Positions 10,315-21,733 of a stretch of DNA of 64,000 nucleotides are shown piece by piece (position 1 is the first letter of the stretch; the number at the start of each line of letters is the position of its first letter). Both the position numbers and the translations under genes were made by a program. Location: NCBI GenBank assembly GCA_030704615.1, contig CM060732.1, positions 66,445,053 through 66,509,052 on the forward strand, written 5' to 3'. The notes beneath the pieces are model-generated. The model made no database searches and was not told where the DNA came from. It saw only the letters and a program-made list of their open reading frames with translations. The stretch is from Takakia lepidozioides (Eukaryota; Streptophyta; Takakiopsida; Takakiales; Takakiaceae).

Positions 10315-12677
10315 CGACTTTAGGTATAACGAAATACAGAAATCGGAGAGAATTGGACTGTAATTTCTAAACATGCAGATGACGAATAAGTAAATTTTCC
10401 TGTAGAGTATAGAAAACACATAGATGTCTTAACATTTTCTACGGGTGAAAATGCAGTTCACACGAGAGATTATGGAAATTCAGAGAGTTACACCTGCGAT
10501 GGCCGCAGAGGTACTGGATGCTCAAAGAGGTGCAGTATGGGAAGTGAGGTGGGAGATGACCAGAGAGGTGTGGGAAACACAATCTGCAAGTGAGAGGTAT
10601 GGAGATAGAAGTTTGAACAGTTTGCACTCAGACCTTATATAGAGGTGGAAACCAGGTTGCCCGCTGGAACTCCTCCAATGGGATAGTGCGATACATTGTC
10701 TCCCGGATCGATTTCCGTCGCCGTTGATATCTGGTATGGCCACAATCGAACGGTTCTGGATGGTGCAGGAGTGCACTCTTTGACCGATTTCGGAAAAGAG
10801 TGTCATTTACTAGTAGATCCCTATGTAACAATTATGATGCCAGAAAGATAACGGCCGATAACGGTGGTTCAATGGTCTCGCACTCGTGCTTATAAAGCAG
10901 TACGTATTTCGCATTCAATGCTGTCCAAGTGGATGATGGCCTGACGCCGATGACAAGGTGCAGCTATGACACTCGGCCGAGAATGCGGCAGGCGTAAATG
11001 AGTGACAGAGGAAATATTCCAAGCCTTAATCCGCCGAATGTAGACATGGTCAGGAGCAATTATTCCTAGCGGCAAAACGTCGCAAGAGGATCCGACTTGT
11101 GCATTTCATTTATCGTCACGTGGGGGGTGTGGGAAATATCCCACGGGGTTATAATTGATGATCATGTGCAAGGGATCATTAACGTCATATTTTCTCGTTC
11201 ATTCATCTGTTTTTTCAATTCATCTAGTCATTCGTAAAATGGATGGATAGAATGGAAATGATGAATTGGATGATATTTGCATGGATATTGGATGGAACAC
11301 GCACGACCATTCGATTTTGAAAGGACGCGATGGTTCAGATCATTTGCGACGGCACCATATAAGGGGTGTGGTCGTTCAGCCCACCCTTTCGCCACTCCAT
11401 TGTGTACACGGAAGCGCTGCGAAAGTGGTAAGACCGAGTAGCGCTAAAAAAAAGAGAGTTTTGAAGAGCGGAGAGCATGACGAGCAGAGACTGTGTTGTG
11501 CATGGTGCCGTGAGAGCTGAGAGAAGAGAGCGTGCAGTTCAGTGCAGCGTGAGAGTGCAGTGGAGGAAAGGAAGCAGACAGCGGATTCAAGTGCAGACAG
11601 GGGACGGGAAGGAAGCAAAGCGTAAGGGAGAGCGGAGCGGAGCGGTGGAAGCTTAAGGGTCAGGTGTTTCAAGTCAGCAACACGGGCACCGAAATGGCTC
11701 ACGCTAGCAGGTAATGTTCTCGTTTACGCATGTGGTTTGATGTCATTCTCTCTTGCTTGCTTGTCATTCTCTCATTCTCTCTTTGTTCTTTAGGGGGCAT
11801 TTGTACCCGTTGGCACACCTCCGGACCATAAGTTTCGGTTCCAATACAAGATTGGTGCAGAGGTCGCCGAGCTCAAATATGCAGATGTGGTCGACGTAGA
11901 GCTGGAGATGGATGTGGAATTTCCGATGTTGGTAATGTTCATGATGGAAGATGGTAGATTTCCCAAAACGTTTGGCTTCAAACTGGAGGTACGAATTCTA
12001 AGGAAGGCCATGATGAGAGAGTCCATTCGGGCGGGGTTCACATATTGCGACGAGGGTACTCAAGGTTTTTGCATGGCTTGGGGTATTTTCTTGGATGTGC
12101 TTTACTTAAAGGGTAAGGAGATTGCAAAGACGCGGGAGGAGGAGGCTGCAAGAGCGAAGCCAAAGAAGGGAAAACGGAAATCTATTGACGCCGGTGGTGA
12201 TGACAATGAAGCCGGTACATCAGGGGGAAAGAAGAAACAAAAAGAGGAGATGGATCCTGCTTTCATGACAGATACCAAGAAACCCAAGGCTGCAGACATA
12301 TTCGACAAAGACAAGTGTGAGAAGATGCTGGAGAGGCTGGAGCAAGACTACAAGGACATGTTTCCTTTTGGGTTTGAGGCGATCCAGGACGTCAAAGTTT
12401 CCATGATGGAGCTTGCTCCCAGGGATATGGTGTACAGGCCCCTAAATGTGAAGCACAAAGACGAAGTCAAAGCGCGTCTTTACCAGCTCCGGGTGTTCGA
12501 CTCCAAACATCCAGTTTATTTGATTCCCGCAAACCCCGAGAAGCCTACGGAGGTTTCTAGTTTGAAACCTCGAAACTGGAAGGAGGTGGAAAATTCCAGA
12601 TTCTTCGTCATCGGTGGACAACACACGATCATTGCTGCCAAGGTAAATTTCCCGACAAAATCCTATTTTTGTAACAA

Positions 12678-12709
12678 CATGAACCTCCACTGGACAGTGG
12701 AGGTTCATG
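12678..12709. repeat. Perfect 32-bp palindrome inside an intron
   Basis: Arms CATGAACCTCCACTG and CAGTGGAGGTTCATG are exact reverse complements around a central GA. It lies wholly inside the 129-bp intron 12643-12771. Related copies occur at 6350, 8523, 9951, 10168, 10296, 14431 and 21734, all in the same gene cluster. Confidence 0.85.
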
Positions 12710-13105
12710 AACTTTAAACAACATGCTTGTTAGGTCGCTATCATTTCTGACCTTATTCAATTCTGTCGCAGGAACTTGTGCAAGACGTAGACGATGACAA
12801 TCTTAAGAAGTACTACACTGACTGGCCCTCAAAGATTATATGGTCAAAGGATCTGATGAGGCTCGTGAAGCTATCTAAGCTCCTAAACGACCCGAAAATA
12901 AAGCACAAAGATTTGACACAACATTTCCTGAGAAAGTTGCACATGCCCGAAATTTCTTCGAGCTGAGGGGAAGGCCGAAAAAGTACAATGATCACACAAC
13001 GAAGTCGGAGACTAGACAATGGAAGGTAAATGATTCATTGTATTTTCCGTTCCTTTTGCTAGAGAACCAAAATATTCTCAAGCTTGGATTTAATGTGACG
13101 ACCGG

Positions 13106-13519
13106 AGACCGCATTACGAAGCAGGAGACAGTACAAAAATAGCTTCATAAGGGAGGGTGATACAATGAACGAGCGGGATGGTTCAGCATTCGGAAATTCG
13201 ACATGATGGGGTCTTTTGTAATGTGTCTTGTTTGGTAATGAGGTGCTTGTCCAATTCTTATTTTCCCAATCTATTTATGTTCTCCACCTGTAACAGTTCC
13301 GCAAATGTGCTGCAAAAATACTTGAAACATCATATAATCATGAAAACGTGATGTTGTGGAGAACGTTTCCAAAACTTTTCATGCTCATTGGGTTTTTCAA
13401 GGATTTTCTAGGTACGCTCTTGGAACTGTTCCTGGTGGAGAACATGAACAGATTGGACAAATTTGACTTGGAGGAGCACCGCATTCCGAAGCAGGAGACA
13501 CTACAGAAAGAGCTTCAAA
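13106..13519 (+). repeat. Duplicated ~45-bp segment in the ParB-like gene
   Basis: Positions 13106-13149 and 13474-13519 share CCGCATTMCGAAGCAGGAGA followed by CASTACA and AGCTTCA. Downstream bases are also loosely alike. The second copy reads as open frame, the first has a stop, so this may be a tandemly duplicated exon of which one copy has decayed. Confidence 0.5.
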
Positions 13520-14191
13520 TTACAAGACACAACAAGATGGACAGAGATGAATTCACAATCGAATCATCACTTGGTGTATAGTATAATTGACAAGATAGTT
13601 GTGACTATTGTTTCATCTCAAGATTAATATCAAATATTGAATGAAATTTCTAACTTTGCCCCTGATTATTTTCTTAGGAATCTATGCAAGCATGTCAACT
13701 CATACTGGAGATGAATAGCGTGAAGGAGGCCATGGTTCTGGTTCTCTGTGACGAAGACGTATGGAACCTGTGGGAGGAGGTTTTCAAACAGTGGGAACAA
13801 GGGAAGCTTATTGATATTTTCGGGATTCAGTACAAGGGTGAACAGCTACTGCTGAATAAAACCGCTATCGCGAAACTGCAAGGACTTAATACCAGGCAAT
13901 TGAAAAGAGTGGCGGAGAAAATCCTAAACATAGACATTTACATTCGGGGAACGTTATTTAAGCGAGCTTACAAATCCAAAAACCCCATTAGCGCGTATAT
14001 TGACCAAATGAAATTGCGACGGTTTACTATCGACGATGTAATGGAAGTCTTAAGGTGGCCTCAGAGGAGCAAACATAGATAGAGCGACAGTAATTGTTCG
14101 ATCCACTCTTCTCTTCACCGTCTCAATGTCGATAGAGTCGGTCCTCGTGTGTTTGATCTCCTCAGACGTCGTCTCACGAATCTACAGGAAA

Positions 14192-14551
14192 TTAATGAAA
14201 AATCCCACGGATAACGACTATGGTGGTCCAAAATGATCTGACAAAATTACCGAATTGAGCAATACCGAAGATTAGACTGAAAAACCAATAATAAGAGTAA
14301 TAAGAAAAAAACCAATGTTTTACCCGAATCGGGATCTGTTGTTGGATTACGCGATTGTGGTGCTCTGTCTCTTCTCCTTCCCCGCGAGTAGGAGGATTCT
14401 CCGACTCAATCCCTGCGTCCCTTGATGGCAACGTCGACTGGACAGTGAAGGTTACTTGCGGAACCGGCTCAGGTGACCTGGCCCTCACTGTCAGATCCAC
14501 GTGTCTCTTCACCGTTTGAGTGTCCTTTGATCCTTTTCTTGTGTGTGTCAT
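14192..14551 (-). CDS. Hypothetical minus-strand frame, uncertain exon
   Basis: Up to 119 codons: a charged N-terminal half (RKGSKDTQTVKRHVDLTVRA) then an aromatic-rich tail that looks like intron or UTR. A degenerate palindrome (14431-14455) is embedded in it. It lies downstream of the acidic minus-strand gene. No family is recognised. Confidence 0.2.
   Translation of the reverse strand: MTHTRKGSKDTQTVKRHVDLTVRARSPEPVPQVTFTVQSTLPSRDAGIESENPPTRGEGEETEHHNRVIQQQIPIRVKHWFFSYYSYYWFFSLIFGIAQFGNFVRSFWTTIVVIRGIFH
14431..14455. repeat. Diverged copy of the dispersed palindrome
   Basis: ACGTCGACTG, GA, CAGTGAAGGTTACT: central eight bases CTGGACAG as in the perfect copy, with substitutions in both arms. 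Confidence 0.4.
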
Positions 14552-14968
14552 TTCCTCCGAATTGGATTCTTGGATCTACAAGAAAAGTTATCCAAATCGG
14601 TTAGTGGCTGTCCACAAAGATGTGCGAATGGAAGTATGTATCCGGGTGGAAATATGTTTTATTTTCGGAAGTCCAGAAAGACGGATATGGGAAAAACATT
14701 GGGATTATATATAATTACAATATTGTCATATGGAAATAACATTCGAATTATTCCACTCAGAAGTATATATAATTACAATATTGTCATATTGTATTCAGAA
14801 GTGTGTACGAATAAACTTTCACTAATTGTCATCCGTTACCTACATCTAGAACCAGATCCTGGGTGACATTCTGGGACACCAACTCACGACGATTGTTAAC
14901 GGGATCCGGTGACATAATCAATGGCTCGTCACCTTCCACAGGTGTGAACCCTTGACCAAGGGTTTCAA

Positions 14969-15340
14969 CTAACTCCGTCGATGTCGCTTCTTGTCCGCTG
15001 GAGAAGCCGGATTCTTATTCGTGGTGTTATCGGAACTGGAGGAAGAGCTGTCCAGATTGTGTACATCTTGTGGCGCAACGCGTTCTTGGGTATTTGGAGT
15101 ACTACCTAGATTATCCAACCGTGAAATTTCCTGGCCCTCTCTTTCCCTTTCCAACATTAGCCACATCTGCCCCTGGACTCCGTTGACGATTTCCATGTTC
15201 TCATCTTCGTCTTTCTCCTCCTCCTCGTCCTCTTCTTGTTTCTCCTCCATTTCCTCGTCCTGATCCTTGTCGTGTCCTTCGTCATCATCTTCTTCGTCCA
15301 CTTCGTCATCCTGCAGTGAGTCTTTGTCATCTCCGTCTCC
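14969..15340 (-). pseudogene. Acidic serine-rich protein, 3' part of a gene split by a MULE
   Basis: Read on the minus strand, this is a run of Asp/Glu (EEDDDEGHDKDQDEEMEE and onward), then a Ser-rich patch (LDSSSSSSD) and a basic end (KKRHRRS) before TAG. Composition suggests a disordered nuclear protein. The 5' continuation lies at 21465-21586 on the other side of the MULE: removing 15341-21464 and one copy of the 9-bp target duplication joins IDNQIIVGDG directly to DDKDSLQDDEVDEE in one frame. The gene belongs to the same cluster as the DUF7869- and ParB-like genes. Function unknown. Confidence 0.7.
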
Positions 15341-15580
15341 CAGGGATGCCTCGGCGTGAGCCTGGTCACGTGAGCGCGTGAGCGCAACTGCGCTTACGCC
15401 ACGTCACCTTGCACCAATGCCACATCACGGGGCTCACTCCACGTCATCACACGTGAAGGCTGCGTCACCATGCGCCCAGAAAGAAGTGGAGTGTATTCCC
15501 GCGGATTGGCACCCTTGACCGTGGAAACAAGCTGGACGACATAATAAAAGGCAGTGAATAAATGATGGATGAATGTACAG
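15341..15580 (-). repeat. MULE left terminal region, also present inverted at 51100-51321
   Basis: The 240 bp from the CAGGGATGCC terminus match the right end of the small MULE at 50122-51321 in reverse orientation, including the GTGAGCC..CACGTGAGCG run, the GCGGATTGGCACCCTTGACC stretch and a trailing GAATAAATGATGGATGAATG. Transposase binding sites are expected here. Confidence 0.75.
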
Positions 15581-16210
15581 TTTTTTGCGGACTCGTCCCC
15601 ATCTCCAAATCCTTTCCCCTCTGATCATGTAGGCTTGGACCTCACAGTTTTCTGCACGATGCCATTCAATTCTGACTGAGTAATTTGCAAATAGTGAACG
15701 GCGGTAACGACCATCACTCTGTCTCCAAGAAACTCACTATGAATGGTGTGAAACAATTCAGCACAATCTACACAAGCAAAGCTGATCCTGCCGTATTCAA
15801 AACAAAAGCGAGAGCGATAGCGAACGGCGTTAACGACAATCACAAAAGATAAGGACCTGCCGGATCGGTGTTGTGTAATGACATCTATGTGTACGTGATT
15901 GACGGCAATGACATTCAGTATAGTTTAGGGCGGACAGTAAGTGCAGATTATTCAGATTGACTCCATTGTGATTACCGTCGCCAGCATGGGAAGAGGAAGG
16001 ACTGCTTGAAAGGCAATCAGACAGACTGATCTGAACAACGATGATTGACGGTACCGTCAGTCACCCACTCATTGTGCGGTAAACCCTTAGCAGAGGAGTA
16101 GAAAGCAAATCACCGTTGTGATGGTCGGTAGCGACAATCCCTGTCTGGGACATTCCACTCAATCTCTACGCAGATCTTCAACAATGAAATGTAAGTTAGA
16201 GAAAACTTAC

Positions 16211-16606
16211 TAGCGCCTTCTTAGGTTTTGAAATTGGATCCCTTTCTGTAGCTTTCCTCTTCCCTCTCACATCTGTTGGAATTTCTGTCTGCTCTAGGGT
16301 TTCTGGATCTTCTCCCGGTTCGGCGTTCCTCGTGCTTCCACCTCCTTCAGTGTCCGTGCGAGTCATCTCTGCATCCACAGGCTGGCGCACTCTTATCGCC
16401 GACTGTGTCACAGCCGCTGCCTCAGTCTCCGTTTGCTCTTGTGAATCAGTCTCCGTGTTCACATGCTGCCTTGGCCCTGTGTTCTCCAACAAACGACGCC
16501 TCGTCATTTGCTCTCTTGCTCTGCGTCTCTCTCTAAGGGAAGTAAAATAAAGAGACTTTCTTCTCTTTCGTATTGTAGAAGGAACCCTCTCCAGCTTGAC
16601 TACCAC
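16211..16606 (-). CDS. Second ORF of the MULE, basic protein, first exon
   Basis: About 131 codons ending at a strong donor (CTA|GTAAGT, 16210-16205). The product is basic at both ends (RKRRKSLYF, RERRRAREQMTRRRLLE; later RGKRKATERDPISKPKKAL) with a Thr/Glu-rich middle. It lies inside the MULE, divergent from the transposase, at the position where Mutator elements such as MuDR carry a second gene. The following exons toward 15600 are not identified. No homology recognised. Confidence 0.4.
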
Positions 16607-17364
16607 TCTCTCTCTAAAGCGCGAAAAGTAGAAAAACGCAGTGACTCCCGATTTCTTGCGGGATTGCCTGCGTTGTTGCTTGTCTCTAAAAGCATCGGAT
16701 TCCCTCTCGCGTGACCGTTACACATAGTCGTTCCCTTATTAGTGCACATGCCAGCAATTGGTGTATAGCTGTTCGTATTAAGTTATGGATGTCTGACGTG
16801 TGTCGCCCAAAATAAACGGCGTGTTCTTTATTAGAACGGTTTCAATATTTAAAAATAACAGCGAATCCCAGAAATCTTGGCGCACAGTCTTACACAAATA
16901 AATGTAAATGAACGAGAGTTTGATGACAAATTTTGGAATATCATACACGGTCATCCTTGTTAGCCAAACCCCACATTCATTTCACATTTGGAACTTTCCA
17001 GATGCGCATGATCATTGGTAGTAGTATAAAAATACATTTACTTAATCTGCAATCCCATCCTCAGATCCTGTGGCATGCTTCCAGGAAGTCGGTTTTGTTA
17101 TTGGGTTTATTGATGAGGTTCTGATTAACGGTTTAACAGCTGCCGACACTGCTCCTAGGGATACTTTGACCACTGGGCCCACAAGAAAAGTAATTAAAAT
17201 GGACGGCTGCATATCTGGAAAGAATAACATAATATGCACAGTCGTTGTCTGAGCTTCCTCCACCATATTCTCTGCTCATTCTTCAACTGTGTTCTGGAGA
17301 CATCAGTAAACCGATTTACACTAGATCTGCGATAGCAAGGTATAAACGTACGCGAGGAAGGAAG

Positions 17365-20300
17365 ATGGCTTCCTCTGAAGCGGAGTTCTTCTCTGACGAC
17401 AAACCAGTGCCGTTCTCCTAGAAAGTCCTTGACAATGGATTTGCAATTGTTCTAGAACATGTCTTGGCTACCCGTTTTCAGCTGCAGAATGGCTCCATCT
17501 TTTTGGAGAAAGAGGTGTATGATCTTAAAGGGAAGTTGTTGAAATACTCTTTCCAAAACCGTGATGAGACGGCTCATATCAGCTAGTGGAGAGTGCGTCC
17601 TGGTCGATACAGAGTACTTGGAGAGCCTCGACGAAAGTCCCTTGGGTCATATGTGACGCCCGAGACTGCTGCTTCGGTCGTTGAAGACAAGAGGGAGGTG
17701 GTGGTGAAAAAAGAACAGACGTCCTCCACTCCAATCGTTGAGCTTTCGGATTCGTCCGATGATGACATAAGTGAAATTCCAAATCCAGTCCTTCCTACTG
17801 TGGTTGGAGAAGCTGATGAAGAAGAGATTTGTAGTGTCATTCCAAAATTGCGGGCGATGGGAAGAATGGCTGGATTCAAAATTGAGTTGCGGGGAATTGA
17901 TTGGGAATCTTTGAAGCAGGTGCCTGTGAAGTTCTTGCCAGAGACTTTTGATGGCGATATCCTATTCGAGCTGCCTCCTCCTTCGCGAGTTGGAGGTGTA
18001 ACAATCATGATGCATGGAATGGACAAGAAACACGACGGGCACCCGTGGTGCAGAACAAAAACATCCAATATTCAGAATGATGACAAACTTGTTTTCAGGA
18101 GGACAGTTTGCAATGGACACCTTAGGTGTGATAATTTGAATTGCAGACACTTTCTTCAGTTTGGGGTTCATAATCAAAGCGAATGGGAGGGTCTGGCGGA
18201 AAATCCATTTCAGCTTGGGACTGCCCCTCCACCGGCAAACACTTTCGTCTGCAAATTCTGCAAACTTGTGCCATCCTGCTTGGCGCTCTGCGGAGCAAGA
18301 ATATACTATGTTGTCCACCGTTTGAAAACAATGACAAGAGCTTGTGTGCATTTCGGATTCCATAACCATCCTGTCTCGAAGGGGATTACAGGGAGAGTGT
18401 TGAGACAGTATCGAGGTTGATCAAACAGGAGTTCGGGAGAAACCCATCCGCAACAACATCTGCAATTGCTCTTGGCGCAAGCAAGTCCTTCTTGGAAAGC
18501 CATATTTTGAGTGAAGGGGATTCTGTGGGGACTAAACTTGACGGTGCAGCATTGGACCTGGTCATGGATCATTTCTCCACTTTAAGTTCACCTAACATTC
18601 GGCATCAGATCAATGCATTGAGAATGGGCTCTGGGATCAGAGGCTACATAGACAACATTTTGGAATTGAAACAAGTGAGCAAGTACGATTACATCCAGGA
18701 CAATGTATTCCCAGGTCAAGGTGCCATCAAAGTTTTTCTTTTCAAAATGTCGACTGTTGGGGAGGGCAGTGGGGTTAGCCTCGTGAAGCGGATGCAGAAG
18801 ACTGGGGACTTGCAGAACTGTTTCTTATGTTTGATCATGTGAAACGAGTGAAGGATTGGACAAAAATGGCTTGTCATGTTTACGATCCAGTGTACCAACG
18901 AGTTATGACAATTGCAGTTTGTGACATGCAATCCGAGGATACGGAATCCCAGAAGCTCATGTGGAATTCCCTAATATGTGTCATGGGCTGCCATCTCCAA
19001 ATTTCGCAGGTTTCATGGCGGATAGTGCTCAAGCAAATTTCAATGCTGTTCGTATTGTCTTCGGATCGGGCGACCCAAAAGTGCCTATGCCAGGAAGAGA
19101 GCGTACGTGTCTATTCCATTGGACACAATCTCTGGAAAAATATACAAAGTCGGACATCAAACCAGAGATGCAGACTCAGCACCATAAATTGTGCAAAGAG
19201 TACAAAGATGCTAGAACAATGAAGGAGGCGGACACTTTGTTCCAGACAATTCGTGCCTGGTGGTTCTCTTCTTGAGCTGCATCACTTGAGAGTATGAGAG
19301 CATTGGAAGATTGGCTGGCGTTTTGGCACTTCCGGTATAGACAGTGGGGAGCAGCCATGCCATTGGTACGAGGCTTATATTTATTGCTTTATTCATACAT
19401 TTGCTTTCCATTTTATTGTGTCATCGCTTTCTTTATGTTGTTTTCTGTTCACTGTTTTGAAGTGTGGTTTTGCACTTTGCAGAACATGTCCATTGAGGAA
19501 ATGGCGGACATGTCATCTTGCAATTTGGCAGAAACTGTGCACAACGCATGGTTGCAGCAGTCTGGGAAACGAGGTCGGGATTTGTATGTGGCAACAACAG
19601 ATGATTTGATACGTGCCTTGCAACAACAAACCCAATACCGTGATTTCTTACGAGGTGGGGTTGGTGGCAAGGGTCCGGACAAATGGGAGTTTGATGTTGC
19701 GTGCTGCAAACAGATTTGGGGATCCAATCAAGATAGCACGGGCGGTGAACATGTATGCCCAGGGAACGCCACTTGTTTCTAGAGTTCCACATCTTGAAGG
19801 GGAGGAGAGATTCGGCTCATGTAAGAGGAAATTGAACACTCCACCTGGTTCGGATTCAGATTCCCACAGGGTAGACCATGATAACTTCTCAAAGCCTCGT
19901 GTTCCCCTGCATGACAGCTCCATGTCCGGAACCTCCATTGTGGAGGAACCTCCAACACGACGGCAAGCTCCAGCATCAAACAATGCCACTGAAATGGTGC
20001 AGGAGAGAAACAACCCCCTTGATGTGCTTGCCCCGACCACGTTTGGCACATAGAACGCACAAGTGTAGGGTCTCGTGTGAAATGTACAGCGATCAGGGTA
20101 ACTAATTTCGAGAAGTGCACTTCATCTATATCCAGAGGTGGTGCCCGAACTCCTGCTCCGACTTTCACGGGCTTGATGCGTCCATACGGTCAACCAGAAG
20201 CCAAGAACCACAAGTTCTGGTTCTGCGCAGATGATTGTGCCAGATCTGTGCATGGAACTGTGCGTCCTTCCGTAGTGATGAAGCCATCTCCTCCAACCGT

Positions 20301-20858
20301 TTGTCCGTGAAGGTGGGAACACATCTCAGTTTTCAAGAGATTGAAATGCTGGAGGAGGCAGGTTTTTCCCTTGCGAGACAATCCCAACTCCATGCATGTG
20401 CTACTACTTCTGCGTCCTCCCGGGTCCCCCTGGCAAATCCTGACTTGTGGCCAACCAAACGAGATGGAAAGCTCGTTCGGCGTTTCCCTCCAACCGCTGA
20501 ACACTTTGGCAAAGTGGAGTCCGCAAGAATGCTCCAAGCTCGTGTTGGAAGCACCACGGAAGTACCCGATCCAGGATATGGTCGGGTATTCACAATCATC
20601 ACTTCCACATCTGCTGTTCATGACAGGACCTACGACATCACGGTTTCCAATTTCCCCAATTACACATGTCCTGATTTTGTGAATATGCTATCAACCAGTT
20701 TGGGCAAGAGAGGTAAATTCATACCCTGCAAACATTTGTATTTCATATTTTTGAAGAGGATGGTTTGCGATCCCAAACGTGACAACTTCATTCACCAGAC
20801 CACTATGAATTTCAACGAGGTCGATACTCTATTGCAGCGGGATACAACACATGGGTAG
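17365..20858 (+). pseudogene. MULE transposase with N-terminal Cys/His domain and C-terminal SWIM finger, broken
   Basis: Starts at ATG 17365. An acidic linker (ELSDSSDDD) is followed by a Cys/His domain (HDGHPWC..C..CDNLNCRHF..CKFCK..CVHFGFHNHP, ~18010-18380). The DDE core (FMADSAQANFNAVR, then ERTCLFHW and IRAWWFSS, ~18900-19330) is interrupted by an intron at 19366-19482 (GTACGA..TTGCAG, phase 0). A SWIM-type finger (YTCPDF..GKRGKFIPCKHLYFIF, ~20630-20750) closes the protein. Breaks: TAG 17419 and TAG 17584 (both in CAG-like positions), frameshifts near 18390, 18850, 18960 and 19700 and others near 20060-20230, and TGA 19273. DDE transposition of its own element is the expected role; this copy cannot make a full protein. 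Mutator-type assignment rests on the SWIM finger and the 9-bp target duplication. Confidence 0.75.
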
Positions 20859-21464
20859 CATCAACTATGCAATGTGGTATGTGGACGACCATGATTTGAA
20901 ATGTGTAATTCACATCAATTCGTCGGCGGTGCAATGATATGGCCTCCAACTATACGGAGTGAGCTCTGAGTGACAACTTTTAGGTAGTGCACATTTGTCA
21001 TTGCACCGTTCGAAGTCTACATGTCTTGCTGTCGCTATGCACTACAATCATCTTTTGAAGATGATCCTAACTCTCATTGTTATTTGAGGAGGGAGGAAGG
21101 TCTTCCCGTGGCAGCCTTTATGGCGCACACTTTGTGAGGATATTTTTTTGTCCTCATAATTGTAAAAGTGAAACAAGCATTTGTAATTGCACAATGTTGG
21201 ATGCTGCAATTGTAGGCCTCAACGCTCGTCTTGATTCTATTTAGGCAAGATTCCCTGCATTAATTCCATGGTCATAGGACCATCCTCGGTTATAGGCGGC
21301 GCATGTTAATGCTGACGTGGCAGATGACGGACAGTGCCACGTCATCATTTACCGCCACATCAGCATGCTGACATGACGCTCACGCCACGTCAGCGTGTGT
21401 GCAGGCTCACGCCACGTCAGCTGGCGTGAGCGTACGCTCGCGCGCTCACGCCATTGCGTCGTTG
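20851..21464 (+). repeat. MULE right terminal region with TGACGTGGC motif array
   Basis: Non-coding 3' end of the MULE. Its last 160 bp hold at least five CCACGTCA/TGACGTGG or near variants (21307-21430) and an alternating GCGTGAGCGTACGCTC palindrome. The whole stretch recurs in reverse orientation at 37651-38243 at very high identity, and its outer 125 bp at 50122-50247. Confidence 0.85.
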
Positions 21465-21586
21465 TCCGTCTCCTACGATAATCTGATTGTCAATCTTGAG
21501 GATCCTGAAATAGGCCTCCACCTTGTTTCTACAAAATTTCTTTTTTGTTACAAAGTTTATGTCGAGCACACGAATATTTCTTTCCT
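21465..21586 (-). pseudogene. Upstream exon of the acidic protein gene cut by the MULE
   Basis: Exon begins after a good acceptor (TTCATTGCAG) with GAAAGAAATATTCG, giving ERNIRVLDINFVTKKKFC and ending NQIIVGDG at the MULE junction. It continues in frame at 15331 downward. See 14969-15340. Confidence 0.65.
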
Positions 21587-21733
21587 GCAATGAAACCAAA
21601 CAATGATATCAAAATAAATCCGACGAACACCAACCATCGATAGATTGAAAGGGTTAGGCTTTCTTTTGAGACAACTACCAAACACACCAATCTGCAAAAT
21701 AACAAACACCCAAAACACCCACAACTCCAATAA

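Larger units (their letters stand above)
9980..11693. promoter_or_regulatory. Divergent intergenic region with palindromes and a TATA-like box
   Basis: The region separates the DUF7869-like gene (-) from the ParB-like gene (+). It holds two palindrome copies (10168-10193, 10296-10314), many GGATGAAT words, and a CATATAAGG box at 11357-11364. A purine-rich, GAG-rich stretch from about 11445 to 11690 looks like a long untranslated leader before the ATG at 11694. No convincing coding sequence is visible; the short minus-strand frames between 10177 and 10831 are not supported. Confidence 0.4.
11694..14082 (+). pseudogene. ParB-like domain protein, multi-exon, partly decayed
   Basis: The main exon (about 11794-12642) carries a lysine-rich linker (about residues 110-160) and a domain resembling ParB/Srx-like folds: VYRPLN..HKDEVKARL, HPVYLIPAN and FFVIGGQHTIIAAK, where GGQH sits at the ParB box II position. 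The intron at 12643-12771 (GTAAAT..CGCAG, phase 0) contains the perfect palindrome. The next exon runs to 13025 with a frameshift near 12935, the next starts at 13297, and the last is about 13678-14082. The first exon at 11694-11710 has a good donor, but its phase does not match the following exon, and the join into the last exon is also unresolved. It is divergent from the DUF7869 gene, suggesting a partner of that transposase. ParB assignment is by motif only. Confidence 0.5.
15341..21464 (+). mobile_element. Complete MULE-like DNA transposon with 9-bp target-site duplication
   Basis: The 9-bp sequence TCCGTCTCC occurs at 15332-15340 and again at 21465-21473. The element begins CAGGGATGCCTCGGCGTGAG and its right end, reverse complemented, begins CAACGACGCAATGGCGTGAG: short degenerate terminal inverted repeats sharing GGCGTGAGC. 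Both subterminal zones are rich in GCTCACGCCACGTCA-type words. Target duplications of 8-11 bp are typical of the Mutator superfamily. Inside are a plus-strand transposase (17365-20858) with a SWIM finger and a minus-strand ORF (16211-16606). The host gene is the acidic protein gene on the minus strand, whose frame closes when the element is removed. Confidence 0.88.

Noticed and set aside
14991-15263. Plus-strand Ser-rich ORF
   Set aside because: Shadow of the acidic Glu/Asp repeat coding on the minus strand.
17341-17346. TATAAA as promoter of the MULE transposase
   Set aside because: It lies only about 20 bp before the ATG, too close for a transcription start plus leader unless translation starts elsewhere.
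19921-19955. Additional palindrome copy (GGAACCTCC..GGAGG)
   Set aside because: Resemblance is limited to the GGAACCTCC word inside a coding region of the MULE; spacing differs from the consensus.
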